This document shows, piece by piece, positions 1 to 12,236 of a stretch of DNA of 64,000 nucleotides. Each line of letters opens with the position of its first letter. The first letter of the stretch is position 1. The DNA comes from Druceiella hillmani. Its lineage: Eukaryota > Arthropoda > Insecta > Lepidoptera > Hepialidae. Location of the stretch: positions 8,658,501 through 8,722,500 of the forward strand of contig JAYKKI010000074.1 of assembly GCA_039881145.1 (NCBI GenBank), read 5' to 3'. A program made the translations under genes and the position numbers. The notes beneath the pieces are model-generated. The model ran no database searches, was not told the origin of the DNA, and worked only from the letters and a program-made list of their open reading frames with translations.

Positions 1-19
1 TTATGTTCTTCTTTCTGTT

Positions 20-1008
20 TGAACCAGCATTTTTCTTCAGGATGAAAGCGAATACCTTTATTTAAATTTTCACAAGTCTTACATGGTTTTATTTTATCAG
101 ACTTTCCTTTATATTATTTTTTTTATTCTTACTGAAGTTCTTTTTGTTCGCCATATGTTCATGCTTTCCAATTTTATTACGGTTCTTTATCCATTATGTA
201 ATCTGGTAATCCCATTACAATAAGATTAATCATTATTTGGGTGTTGATGTGCTTGTTGACCTCTAATAACAGTCTTTCCTTTTTTGTAGCATTTTCCAAT
301 AACAAGCCACCTTGAAATCTAAATGTAAATGCGTATTTGACTTGGCACCAACCTTTATTTCCATATGTTTCACAAAAGTTATGTTTCCATACTAACCATT
401 CCGAATTTACTGTCAGTTTTATTAACATACTGTTGTACCAATCTAAGCATTGTTCTTCTAGAATATGTTTTAAAATCTTAATTCTCTCTTCATCCTGCAG
501 AATCTCGAACCTTCTACATTCTCTCTCAAATTCACTAATCCATTGATCAGCATTCGATGTCTCATTTGAAAATTTTTCTATCAAAAACCTTTCAGCCGTT
601 TTTTCTGGATTTTTATTTTCTGACGTAGCACTATTAGTATTTTCGTGTAAGGGCACTGTCATTCCTGTAATCTCATCTAAATACTGGTCATCAAAATTGT
701 ACATTTTCACCTTCATCTAGATATATTTTCCTCAAGTCCGTATTTAGAGGAATCCATACTTAACGTGTTTGGTGTCTTTTTTTGAGCGAATTTCTGATTT
801 TCGTAAATACGTCTGATGACAATTTGGCAGTGCGCTTACTTGCCAGCTTTAGATCATCTGGGACATCAAAAACACGTCTGTCAGATATCTCAGTAGAGGT
901 TATGCATATCACATTTGTTTTTCCGTCCGTTGATCCCGGTACTACAAATTTAAAGGGTAGTTTTCCATTTTTTAAAATTTTAATCAGAAATGTCGTTTTA
1001 TAAGACAA
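20..1008 (-). pseudogene. Broken LTR-retrotransposon gag (minus strand, fragment)
   Basis: Three disconnected open stretches read in order on the minus strand. An 82-residue basic piece (1008-760) contains PFKFVVPGSTDG and is not recognised. A 179-residue piece (716-177) has the look of a retrotransposon Gag capsid: ADQWISEFERECRRFEI, then EEQCLDWYNSML, WKHNFCETYGNKGW and a terminal GLPDYIMDK. Further on, in another frame (83-27), is a knuckle-like CKTCENLNKGIRFHPEEKC (C-x2-C-x8-H-x4-C). Stops and frame changes separate the pieces, and the element runs off the left edge, so pol is not visible. I infer a gypsy-like element; no LTR was defined. Confidence 0.6.
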
Positions 1009-1272
1009 TTTGTTCGAACTTATTAGGAATTACAAAATTCAATTCAACAGTTGCGTTGCTCTGAAAACAAAGAAACAACATTAAAAGTTTATTATTTAAG
1101 TTGCCAATTCCTTTTTTATGCATTTTTTTTAATATAACCAAAAAAAATAAATCACTTTGCTGACAGAGTTAGCAGCCAATACTCACAGTGCCATCTATGG
1201 GGTACATAAGTACATGGACACTGTTTACCGACAAAGGAGCGCTGTACCAATTAAAGAAATATAGTTTCTTTA

Positions 1273-1273
1273 C

Positions 1274-1336
<63 letters not shown>

Positions 1337-1340
1337 CATA

Positions 1341-1418
<78 letters not shown>
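1273..1418. repeat. (TA)n microsatellite with TACA interruptions
   Basis: About 145 bases of alternating TA broken by a few ACA or GTA units. Long apparent ORFs of alternating Tyr-Ile on both strands here are artefacts. Confidence 0.97.
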
Positions 1419-1420
<2 letters not shown>

Positions 1421-1910
1421 GATGGCAGACATCTGAATTTTTAGCTGAAATTTGGTGTTGATAATATGATGTGAACATTACTTAGTAAGAATTAAAAATG
1501 GGGAGTAAACAGAACTTTATAAAGTTTCAGCATAACAAGGTGAAAATTATATTATGGTGCTGAATGCTAACTCAAACTGATTAATGTTACCCCAAAACAC
1601 TTTTTATCAGTAAAGTACTTGTGATTTGTTTCTTGAACACTCAATAAAATCCACGTGCTAGATTTTAGTTGGAATACAAATATTTCACAAGAATCAATAC
1701 AACCAACATCAACAACGAATCATTCAAAGATACACTTTGGCCAATTTTAGTATACCAGCATGTGTCTGGTGTTTGCAGAAAAAAACTGCTAAAGGAGTTT
1801 CCACCTTGTTTATATTAAGGTGTCAAAAATTTTAGAGTTTATTCTTTATTACAAAATTCTACAGCCTGCATGCCTTTCTAGCATTTTGATTTTCAGCGAT
1901 AACTACAGCT
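1419..1910. other. Unassigned AT-rich DNA
   Basis: No coding motif, RNA gene or repeat could be supported here. Confidence 0.5.
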
Positions 1911-1955
1911 TAATAGCATTCAGAATGCTTCAGGGAAGCATTCTGAATGCTATTA
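1911..1955. repeat. Perfect 20-bp inverted repeat (hairpin)
   Basis: Arms taatagcattcagaatgctt (1911-1930) and its exact reverse complement (1936-1955) around a 5-base loop caggg. Such an exact pair suggests recent origin or selection; function unknown. Confidence 0.9.
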
Positions 1956-1965
1956 ATCTATATTT

Positions 1966-2283
1966 TTGGAAATTGAAATTCTGAAAAATTCATTCTCTAA
2001 ATTTCAGAGGAACAAAATTTTGAGAATTGAAAAATTAGATTACCTTTTCAAATCAGAGTATAAAAGACATTTTTTGAGACAAGATAAATATCCACATCTC
2101 ATAGTTTCTGGCCTTATAACTTGTTATATTTTTTATGCTGCTTTTGATCTCGTGGCTGGAGGAATAAAATATGGCAGTCACCATTTTATTTATTCTACAT
2201 ACAATGTTATTGCTTCTTATCTATTAACTTATGACAACCTTCATCGCATTTTCAGGGACAACGCTGGTTGTTTGCATTCATAG
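1966..2283 (+). CDS. Hypothetical ORF, possibly a fossil fragment
   Basis: A 105-codon open frame immediately after the hairpin. It has a basic N-terminal half (KFQRNKILRIEKL, EYKRHFLRQDKYPH) followed by a hydrophobic stretch, LIVSGLITCYIFYAAFDLVA, that could span a membrane, then GGIKYGSHHFIYSTYNVIAS. I do not recognise the family. The composition is more protein-like than most random ORFs here, but there is no supporting splice or promoter signal. It could be a chance ORF or a piece of a processed pseudogene. Confidence 0.25.
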   Translation: MEIEILKNSFSKFQRNKILRIEKLDYLFKSEYKRHFLRQDKYPHLIVSGLITCYIFYAAFDLVAGGIKYGSHHFIYSTYNVIASYLLTYDNLHRIFRDNAGCLHS

Positions 2284-5200
2284 TGCGGTATCTTGATATT
2301 GTATGGTAATTAATCATTTTTAACAATTAATGTAATTGTATAAAAATTGTAATTTGTAGCATTTTGCTGATATTTGGCCTCAGAACTGTAACATGCAGAG
2401 ATTTTATGAATCTTGTATAGACACTTTTAGCTTGCGTCAAGAAGTAATGCTGTGTTTTACTTTTGGATAGATATACTTATACACTAGGTTGACAAGTTGA
2501 GAATTGACAGGCGAATATCATTATCTTTCAGTTTAGATTTTCCTCATTTTACGTAAACCTAACTTTTGTGTGTTATTACGTTTTGTTAGCCTTCCTTTAT
2601 TCATGCATTTGTATCGCAATGTCTGTTCTGTTCCTTCAAAACAACCTTCAACTGGTGAGGTGGATTTTATCTCAGTATTAGTGAGGTGACAGCAAATTGA
2701 CGTCGTTTTAAAAATAATAAAACAGATAATATATATCTTTTTTTTAAAAGAGAATTTAATCACATGCTTAAGTAAAGTACAGTTTTTTGCTTATATTTTT
2801 ACAGGCAACCTAGGCACACAGGTTGTCTGGACAAAATTTGCATGTGCATCTTCTATCTTCAAAATTTGTTTGATTGACAAAGCAAATGTCAATCAATCGG
2901 TAAAAAAACAAGTGGCCACCTTTTTATTCTGCGAATACAGAAGTAATTGCTGCACATTTTGTCAAGGCCATTCACACCACTTGGATTGCTCCCCGTTTCT
3001 CATTTTTTCTCTTTAATAATATTATCTGTTCCTTGACAAATTACATAAGGGTTCGTCTTTAAAATTACAGTCACCCTCAATTTCAATCTTCTATGTCACT
3101 AATAATATTATTAACATTTCCTAATTCTTCTAAAGCAAAACACTCAAAATCTAAATCGTTTTGGGTTCATTTTGGGTGAAAATAAACAAATATTATAAAA
3201 TCATATACTATGTTGATATGGTGATGTTAAAATGATATCGTATACCATGTATTTTCTAATATATGAACTTGCTAAGGCCAATCTGCGCACCAATCGCTGC
3301 ATAATTGTCAATCAGAGATGTGTAACTCATGAGTGAGATATATAAAAGATATAGTTCACATGTTACGATTCACTAGCTCAGAAGTGATCGGCGCCGTTTT
3401 AATTTCACCAAATCAATCATAATTACACTCACTCGTCGCGCTGTGAATATAGATATAAAAGTATATGTTTTGATGTTACATGACATAGAAAACATCGAAC
3501 TGTTTAGTCAAATTTGCAACTGGATCTATGTAGACGATGTAGCTACTCGCGATCGAATATGAATGCTGTGATAAAGTATACTTTAGTTTGTTAAAGTATA
3601 CTTTATTTTGCCGAAAATATTTGCGTAAACAAACACTTTTTTGTTTCGTTTCAAAATTCTAGTTTAGAATTGTGTAAATACGCCAATATATTCCAATTTA
3701 TTTAATTATCATTAAAGTTATTTAATGTATAATTTGAATCTAGGTTGACAGTTCTAAATCCTAAACCTGCAAAGTATTAAGCAAAATCAAGTGGATATTC
3801 TTGTAGAATTTATTTATATTTTCAAACAATAGTGTATAATGTTTAGTCATTTTGTGGTTCAGTCATAACTTTTTATCACCATGTTGTATGGCCATTGTTC
3901 AACGTATGCGTAATAAATCATTTCTTTAATAACTCGGAGTACTGAGATAAATATATAAATAATTGGTGTATATATTTCCAATCAAATGATTTATATCACT
4001 CCTTTCTTTTCACTGATACATTTTACGCACCACTACTGTCACTTAGGCAGCTACTAAGACATGTGTTGACACCTGCCCACCCATTACTGAGAACAAATTT
4101 GTTACTGGCAAGGCGACTTCAAATTAATGGCATGTCACCAGTTGAAAATACTTTTTCTGACCAGATTCTGAAATCTACATATATTTTAAAATTTATAACT
4201 CATATGGCCATCCATTTTTCAATACCCGTTATTAATTTCTGTTCACCTTCAATTTACTCTCTTTTTATTTTATGCATTAGGTTTAAAAGGTAATAATCGA
4301 ATTAATTTAGATAATTCATTATTTCGAAACCATCTCTGCAGCATAATCGTAGTAAATCATACTCACTTTCTAATCTAAATACACTTAAGATAATTAATCA
4401 CATAAAAATAATAACTTAGGTCAAATATTTTCTTTGTCAGTATCTACATGATAAATTTAGAAATTAATATTTCATACATTTCACAAAATAATGGTTTCTC
4501 ATTATTTCTAACTACCATAAATGTAACTAAGCGAATGACGGGAGACGTCTTTATAAGGCAGGAGGAAATAATTGGTTTTGTTGTTTTACAAAGCACGTTT
4601 CAATCTTATTATTTACACTAGTACTGTTAAATAATTCACATGGAGTAATACTTCTCGCAATATTCCATTACTCTGATATCACAATCATATCTTTTGAGAA
4701 AAAATAAATATCCATTAATTGTTGCTGAAATGTAAAATTTGGAGTTTCTTGGAATGCAATTTCAAAAGGTATTTTATATAAGAGTTTGTGCTATATGTTG
4801 AGGAATCACACTTGAAAGGAGGTTATGCTATATTTAAACTTAAAGTACCAGAGGACAGATTCAAAACATCTATAGCCTTAACGTTTTGAACCGACAACAA
4901 TACAATCAAAAAACAAACTCAATTATATACTCCATTCAATTATATACGAAACAACTCATCGATTTGTATAATACTAAGTGCATATATGTGTGTATATTAC
5001 TTATGGACTCTTACAATTTTTAATAATTTCCCACTAATTTTCCATACTTACACTTCACCCCCCGGCAATAAGTATGGGGGTGGTGATAAAAAACATCTGA
5101 CAGCAAGCAGATACTTTGTACAATTGTTTTATGTTGTTAACCTTCCATATATTATGAGGGTGTTTTTTAGAGGTAAGGATAAATGTGGTTGAGAATCGGC

Positions 5201-6400
5201 CTGAAATTGTGAACATAAATGGCATATAATAATCTTTTCAATAAAGCCTTATAAAACCTTTTCATTTTTATCTGCTTTTTTTTAAATTTTAAATTGTATA
5301 CCTCTAATAAAAGAGCCGTTATTTAAAATTCATATTTTTGTTCTTTTCTCTCTAAATTATAAACGAAACAAATATTTCTTAGTTTATGTTTTGTAATTGG
5401 CACACCAAGCATATTTGATTTGAATTTACTAGATATTGATGATGAGAAGGGTGCTGCCTTGAAACGACAAAACGGGAGTGTCTTCATGACTTTACGCAAA
5501 TGCCTAGATACAAAGTCCTCAATCTACCATATATCGATACACTTCAATACCAATAAATTATACTTATATTAAGACAATACTTTTATATAGCTCTATACCC
5601 GATCTCATATTTTTAATTATTAATATTTTATGTCTAGGTGTTTAAATAGTTTCTGAAAAATTGTGGCTTGCGCACATTATTAGAATAAACTATTTCCTTT
5701 AATTAATTAAATGTAAAGCAGACAATTTAGTATCTAAGAAAAGGTTAATATTTTTAATTTTTGATTTTTAATAAAAGATTAATATTTTTAATTTTTTATT
5801 TTAATATTTTTTTTAAATTATATGCTTCTTTGATGAATTTCTTTAGACAATACCTATATCAAAATAGTGTTGCGAATAAATATTAAATGAGTATAACTTT
5901 TGCATGCACAATGTGCACTTTAGCTAAAGTCACAATATCTTTTGAAATGAACTACGAACTAATAACAATATGTAAATTATATATGTCGAGTACTCATGCA
6001 GACGGATCTTAAAGTGACCTTATATTTATTCTGTTATTGTATTATTTTAGCATATGTAACCTTAAAAATCAAAAGTATTTGTGAAGTAGTGTGGAACTAT
6101 TAAAAACATCTAAATTTTTCTGCAAATTAGTTACAAGTAATGGCATACAAAGTAATTTTTGTTCATATACAATACACCGAGTAATGTTAGGTGCCTTGAT
6201 TATTTAAGATATCATTCATTTTTTAGAACGAATAAAATGTGCTAAAGCTATTAACTTATCAAGTCTTTCTCTCAAATTCAGTGCATTTAAGTATAACTTT
6301 ATTCAAAAATAGTTTGGTAACGAATCAAATGTTTCTACATTTAACTAGTGAGAGGAGATGGATGAAGATCGATAGTAATTTATAACCAGTTTTAACCATT
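2284..6400. other. Gene-poor AT-rich DNA
   Basis: About 4.1 kb with no recognisable gene. A somewhat less AT-rich patch at 4044-4160 reads LRQLLRHVLTPAHPLLRTN on plus but matches nothing I know and lacks a matching splice donor. Another less AT-rich patch lies at 3270-3440. No RNA gene was seen. Confidence 0.5.
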
Positions 6401-6494
6401 TTGCCACTTACTCCAGATGTATTGCCCAATAGTATTTTTTATAACTGTACACAAGGTTGTACTATGAGCTACAATTGCAAGGTTGGCATCCAAT

Positions 6495-6572
6495 TTTTTT
6501 TGAACGTGTCGCTGAAAATGTGGTTAACACAAAATATGGTTATTCATATTTTCGGCGACACGTTCAAAAAAA
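6495..6572. repeat. 28-bp inverted repeat (hairpin, two mismatches)
   Basis: Left arm 6495-6522 (core gaacgtgtcgctgaaaat) pairs with right arm 6545-6572 (core attttcggcgacacgttc) around a 22-base loop. It sits inside an unremarkable 81-codon open frame (6401-6646) that I do not accept as a gene. Confidence 0.85.
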
Positions 6573-6649
6573 TGTTTTTTGTTGCATTTTTGGCACAAGA
6601 CGTTGATTATAATGAGATAGAACTTGAAGGGACATACTTATACTGACAT

Positions 6650-9200
6650 AGAGAGAACATTTATGGATCAGGTCTGCTGGGTGACACCAGATTAATAGAA
6701 AACACATTAGCTACTTCATGCCCATAGTGGTGTAGAAAGTTTTAATTAAATTTTTTCAGTATTGAACAAGAATATACATTTTTCTATTACCAGTTAATTT
6801 AAAAAAAATATGCTTTTATTGTTGAATATTTGTTAAGCTGCAATATTTACAAGAACCATTTTTCTTAAAAACTTATAACCTCCGAGATAATGGTACAAAA
6901 CTAAATATCCTCCCTTTCTACAATTGCTTATTTTTTTGTACTAATTTTTTTATTGTAGAACTTTGAAATTTTGTCTAGAATATTAAAATAGAGCTGCACC
7001 TAAAAATCTGGCTTGATGGGAATTTTTAGAAAGGTCAGTCTAATTTTTTTAGGATACATATAAATTTCTGAAAGTATTCAACATGCAAATTGTGTTGACC
7101 GCATTGCAAATGGAACTTACATGGTAATGGAATAACTTGGATTATCTTTTTATTTGGTAAAATCCACTGTGAAGGGGATGGAGTTCGATGAATACACGTA
7201 AACAGTATTCGAATGTTTTAATATTATTTGTATATGCAATATAAAAAATGCGCTATTAGGTTTTCATTCTCACCTTGACCAAATACTGATATGAAAGAAT
7301 GATTTCCAATATTTCCCACAGGATGATTTCCACCTCTTAATTTAATAAGAATTTTTTTGGCAAAACGAAGAACATTTGAAAATATTTTTTAATGTTTAAC
7401 TAAAAAAAAGGTTAATTGAATTAAACTTGAGGCAACATTTCATGATAATCCGTTAATATGTTATAAGTCTTGCTTATTTGAAAAGTTGACAGACTGAATA
7501 TATACGCATTTGTCACTTCCGCGTACAGTCTCTCTAAGTGATGTCATCATTTGTTTAAAAATGTTTAAAATTTGTTTAAAATCTGAAAGTCACAAAAAAC
7601 TAGCTATACAAAAAAAAACGAATCTGTACCAATAATAACACAAACGTAAAAATAAGGCACAAGTTTCGTACTGATGATATTAGTTTCCAAAGTATGAAAC
7701 GCATACAAAAGAAACATCTAATTGTGAACATAATAACATATTATGATTCAAAATGGAAGGTACAATATTAATGTAAAAGTTAATACCTGATATAAAAAAA
7801 ATTACATCTTAAAATTAAAATTAAATATTGCTCACTTGTATGAAACTATTTATAATCTAAATATATACCTCATATTTACAACAATTAAAAACATTTTAAT
7901 TTTCTCAAAACTTAAGTTCGAAATAAAGATTTTATTGAATTTTAATATACTTCTGATCTGACATTGGAGCTACGAAGAAGACAATATTTACTCTGGCTAA
8001 ACTGTCTCGGTACCTATTGCAGTAGAGAAATGAGTTAACCTTTTCTGGGTTGATTTACCTTCTTAGTCACTTTCAGTACCACAAAAATCCCTCGTACTTT
8101 AATTACTAAGCCTCGTTGAAAAATTTTATTGCAAGTAAAAATTAAATTAAAAATTTTTTTGCGCTTGAAATTGGATACGAGTAATAAGTATATAAAATAT
8201 ACTTAAGTATATAATATACTTAAGTATTTGGCTTAAGTATATAAAATATACTTTTACCAACATGAGAAAAAGCTGCTCATCACTAAATAGAGAACTTAGA
8301 AAAATCACAGATTCAATATAAAATTTATTTGATATTGTGTAATATTGAAACTCTGTAATGCATACCAGCTTACTTGCAAGTTAAACATGTCATTTATTGT
8401 ACCGCACAGGTTCCATATATTCATTAAAATATTTGGTAGTGTATCAATAAATGGAGGATTTTGGGAAAAAGTCATTTCCTTGTCTTTTTACTATTCATTG
8501 AGAATTTGTTTTTATGAATGGGATGTATATTGTCACATAATATTTCTTCAAATTTATAATTCACATAGTGATAGAGACAATTTCTAACAGGTTCATTTCA
8601 TCCATAAATGATGTCCGGCAAATGCCACTTAAAAGAAGTAAAGTTGTAATCATGTAAAATTCCCTGAAATATTTTTTTATAACACTTTCTCATTGGCTAG
8701 TTTTGTCGTTAGCCTGTTCATGACAAAATAGATTGTAACCTCAGTAAGGACTGAATTGCACCAACGAAACTATATTTTCCATAAGATATGTTTAAGATAA
8801 ATGTCTAGAAATGTGACTGCTGCAGAAGTGGCCATAATCATTAGCGAAAGAAATTACTTAGCTCATTACTTATGAAATTATAATGTAAAAAGTTACGTTT
8901 ACCATAAAATTTAATATAATTGATGTACTTTTGTCATAATTGCATTTACAATAATATAATAAAAGAGAAACTTCGCACTTTGCAAGAAACGTCCAACTGA
9001 ATCTTTATGTACTGTTGAATTTCCAATTGCTAATATAATTATTTACTAGAATCGTTTGGTATTTGAATATAGTCGATGGCGCTTGCATCATTCGCGTATC
9101 TACCTACCTATGCTATTCCATTAACAGCTAATAACCGAGCTGCTTTTTTAACCGACTTCTAGAATAGTGTAGAAACTTCTCAAGCATATCTGGTAGAGTA
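6650..9200. other. Gene-poor AT-rich DNA
   Basis: No gene seen. A short palindromic AT patch with repeated cttaagtata lies at 8188-8255. At about 9145 the string tttttaaccgacttc resembles the start of a dispersed repeat that recurs near 62760. Confidence 0.5.
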
Positions 9201-9219
9201 CACAACAAAAGTGGTGTTT

Positions 9220-9601
9220 GACTTCTGTTCAGTTAGTTATTAAGTTTCGGGGAGTAAAGAAAAAGCAAAATATGAAAAAGTCACAAAGAGAACTTTCTTC
9301 ATGAATTTTCTGTTGTGCTCTTACACTGTACTTACAAACACTCCTTCTCATGAACAGCACTATTAATATATTGCTGACCAAGCAGTGGTTCTCAAATATT
9401 GTGTGAGAAATGCAATCCGATACGAAATGCATTATTTTCACGATAAACATAAATCTGACCTTACCCCAGACCGGATTTAACATTCGTAGTGGCCACAAGT
9501 CTCTTGCATTAATTACCAAATACTACTAATTCTTATAATAATTATTATAATTAAATAAATATTTCTTTTATAAAAAGACTATTTCATCTGACCCCATAAC
9601 A
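9220..9601 (+). mobile_element. Possible 5' LTR region upstream of the second gag
   Basis: The sequence ends ..ccccataaca at 9601, immediately before a PBS-like motif, so an LTR end here is plausible. The left boundary is not defined and no matching 3' LTR was found, so this is an inference from position only. Confidence 0.35.
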
Positions 9602-9602
9602 A

Positions 9603-9620
9603 TGGCGACGGAAGTGTGAT
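9603..9620 (+). promoter_or_regulatory. Putative retrotransposon primer-binding site
   Basis: tggcgacggaagtgtgat begins with TGG, as required for pairing to a tRNA 3' CCA end, and resembles the TGGCGACCGTGAC-type PBS of mdg1/412-like gypsy elements. A less AT-rich leader (9621-10107) separates it from the gag ATG, as expected. Confidence 0.45.
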
Positions 9621-10107
9621 GGTTGGCTCTTTCTGTCGCTGATCACCTAATTACTAATTCATCCTGTGTCCACCTTTGCTCTCATAATAATTCCACTATT
9701 CCCAAAAATCGAAAACAAGTAAAAGTAAATTCGCAGAATCGAGTAAATCTATTTCAAATAAAAAACAACGCTGTATCCTGTGTGCGTGTGTTATTATCTC
9801 GCCGGTTCTGTTTCCGGTCACTGCATTCTGGTCAACTTCTTAGTCAAACTGTCGCTGTACGCCGCATGTTTATTAGCCTAAAACGTTGCTGCTGCCTCTG
9901 CTGTGAGAAATCCGCGAGTCATTCTGTCTGGATCACCTGAACGTTACCGCTAAGACCTGTTTCTTGAAAAATCTTCGCCGAATTTATGTTGTTGGTCCTG
10001 GAAATCTACATCATCGTGCTGATATTGTGGGTAAAATATTGCTATATCTGTTATTGCCACTCCCCCAAACCTTTTATTGGTTTCTTTTAAAGCTTACATC
10101 TATTAAA

Positions 10108-11255
10108 ATGTCACTTTCAAATGAAAATAAATCTTCTTCTCAAACCGAACAATTCCCGATTCAAGTCCTTTGTAATTTCATTAATATGTATAAAGGAGAA
10201 TGTGAAACATTACCAGCATTTCTAACTAATTACCAAAATGCGCTTGACCTGGCATTCGAAAGCCAGAAGGATTTGTTACTTAAATATATGTTTTCCTGAC
10301 TCGAAGGCAAAGCTCAAATTACTTGCTCAAATCGAGTTTTTGAAATATTCTATGACCTAAATTCGTTTTTAACACAAAATTTTGGCGAAAGGAAACACTA
10401 TAATCATTTGTTACTAGAACTGCAATCCTGTAAACAACAAATCAATGAACCCGTAGCTCAATATGCATTAAGAATAGAAAGTTGTTTAACAGATCTTCAA
10501 TCCGAAATTCATAACTCAGATTCGTTGAAAAAGGAAATCGCAGCTATGACTGAAGACTTAGTCTTAGTCACATTTACGATGGGATTACATCCTCCCTTAA
10601 ATAATATAGTTCGCTGTAGAGATCCAAAAAATTTCAATCGGCAATTAATATCGCTATAAAAGAAGGAAAAATACAAAACGTGATTTTTAAAAAAAAAATA
10701 CACAAAAGTAAATATTTGTGAAATTTATCATAAATCTGGTCATACTGAAGCCGATTGCTATTGACCTTCACGTAAACTGTTATTTAATTCTTTCTCTAAT
10801 CCTAATAACAGTCAAAATAATAATCCAGTGGTTTGCAAATACTGTAAAAATATAGGCCATAATATTTCAGAATGCCGTAAATGCACTTATAATAATTCCA
10901 AATTAGCGAACTATTCTAAATATAATAGCGATCGTCAACCTCAATACCACATCGACTATCCTCAATTATCAAAAAATGACAAACTAACTGATAATGTCCT
11001 CGAGCAGACTTTAAACTAAATGAACGGGTTACGCATTCGTGCCGTCGTAGTCCCGAAATCCTAAGCACTCAAATTCTAAATTCTAAAACTAATCCTAGGT
11101 TAAGGACTAAATCCTCTGTATCATATGTAGAATCTAAAACAAAATCGCATGAAAAATCTATAAGTTTCACTGAATCTTATACTAAGTCAAATATTAATTT
11201 ATATAAAAAACTAATTACTAAATCCACTAAATCTATACAACAAACCCAGTGCTAA
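10108..11255 (+). pseudogene. Degenerate gag of an LTR retrotransposon (two zinc knuckles)
   Basis: Starts at ATG 10108 (MSLSNENKSS..). The capsid-like region reads FINMYKGECETLPAFLTNYQ, then NALDLAFE, FLTQNFGERKHYNHLLLELQ and EPVAQYALRIESCLTDLQ. A single in-frame TGA at about 10297 interrupts FS-LEGKAQ and looks like a decayed CGA. A frameshift near 10645 moves the frame (AIKEGKIQNV). Two CCHC knuckles follow: CEIYHKSGHTEADC, where the second Cys has become Tyr, then an intact CKYCKNIGHNISEC (from 10831). A Ser/Thr/Lys-rich tail continues after another frame change to a stop at 11253-11255. There is no protease, reverse transcriptase or integrase after it, so the copy is truncated. The Gag with two knuckles and the upstream PBS point to an mdg1/412-like gypsy element, with moderate certainty. 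Confidence 0.7.
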
Positions 11256-11768
11256 AAACACTTAATGTTAAATTAAATTCAATATTGAGTCATATATAAA
11301 ACCTTCCTTGTACATGAAGGTACAAAAACAAAAGAAGACCGATGAAAATAGCCACTACTTTAAGGAAATATAATATAATTTTTATAAACATATTTTTTTA
11401 GAATTTAAAAAGTACACAGTTCACTGATTGACAATTGGAAAGAGCAAAAAACAAAATTTAATTTATAACCACATATATTATGGTACAGAGAAAGGCTATC
11501 TTCATAAATACGCCTATATAGTTTTAAAACATCAAAAATTATTAGTGAGAAATAAAAATAAGACAGAAAATCTATTAAATTACATAATAACTTTCCAAAC
11601 AATTACAAAAAATTATGAATGCTGCTTGCTTCATTTAATATGTAGCCATTACCTCAATGAATTAAAAATAAATGATAACTCGTATTGACAATTATTCTAT
11701 TGTAGTCAAAATGTATATTTCGCTCACATAACACTTCAAAACATTGACCAATCGTACAACGTTTACCC
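11256..11768. other. Unassigned AT-rich DNA
   Basis: An open frame of 86 codons (11428-11688) has no recognisable motif and is probably chance. Nothing else is supported. Confidence 0.45.
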
Positions 11769-11860
11769 CAGGGGGTAGTCAAACGGGTCCTCGATTTGCT
11801 GACAGCATCTCATCATGAAATTGGCGGTAAATTTTTAATGGTACAGCGACCTTCTCCTCG
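11769..11860 (+). repeat. Third copy of the CAGGGG..TGGTCAAA terminal repeat
   Basis: From cagggggtagtcaaacgg through gtcctcgatt, gctgacagcatct, catgaaattggcggtaaatt and atggtacagcgacc it matches the terminal repeats at 43923 and 48682 almost base for base, then diverges. Its position about 180 bases before a THAP-domain relic suggests it is the left end of a related transposon. Confidence 0.8.
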
Positions 11861-12035
11861 AGCGAGTTGCTTCAGACATTTCAGATTGAATTTTTTACTA
11901 AATAATGTTGTAAACAGCATTTATATTTAGTCAAAACATTGTTTATCGTAAGTTTTCTTCCAATTGAAAGAAAGAAAAAGGGGGATTGATTGAAATTGAT
12001 TGAAATATATTTAACTTAATGTTTTGTTTTTTGCA

Positions 12036-12236
12036 GGGCAAAAGCTTGGTGGCTGAAATTATATGGCAGGGAAAATTTAACATTTAATTGGAACGACCTC
12101 CGCAGATTTAAACATAGAGTCTGCGGAAGTCACTTTATTTTAAAACTTTCCAGCTTAGGAAATTACTATATGGTGATGCTACACCGAGCCAGTATTTGCC
12201 AACACCGACCGAAGAAACCAGAGCAGCAGTGAACAA
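12036..12236 (+). pseudogene. THAP-domain relic (C-terminal half), P-like transposase type
   Basis: An acceptor tgttttttgcag precedes a frame reading AKAWWLKLYGRENLTFNWND, then LRRFKHRVCGSHF. This matches the second half of the C2CH THAP zinc-finger: conserved Trp, then the C-x2-H-F block. A frameshift follows, after which the neighbouring frame gives LRKLLYGDATPSQYLPTP, corresponding to the A-V-P box that closes the domain, and ends at a stop just after NKQV. The first half (C-x2-C) is not found upstream. Together with the terminal repeat at 11769 this looks like a decayed THAP transposon. A domesticated host THAP gene is the alternative. Confidence 0.55.

Noticed and set aside
1169..1478. 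Long Tyr-Ile ORFs on both strands
   Set aside because: They are translations of a (TA)n microsatellite; the same applies to ORFs at 14933, 49227-49790 and 56199-56437.
9229..9519. Minus-strand 96-codon ORF
   Set aside because: It lies in the presumed LTR region, antisense to the gag, with no family motif.
9623..9940. Plus-strand 105-codon ORF before gag
   Set aside because: It occupies the leader between the PBS and the gag ATG, is not Gag-like, and is best read as non-coding leader.
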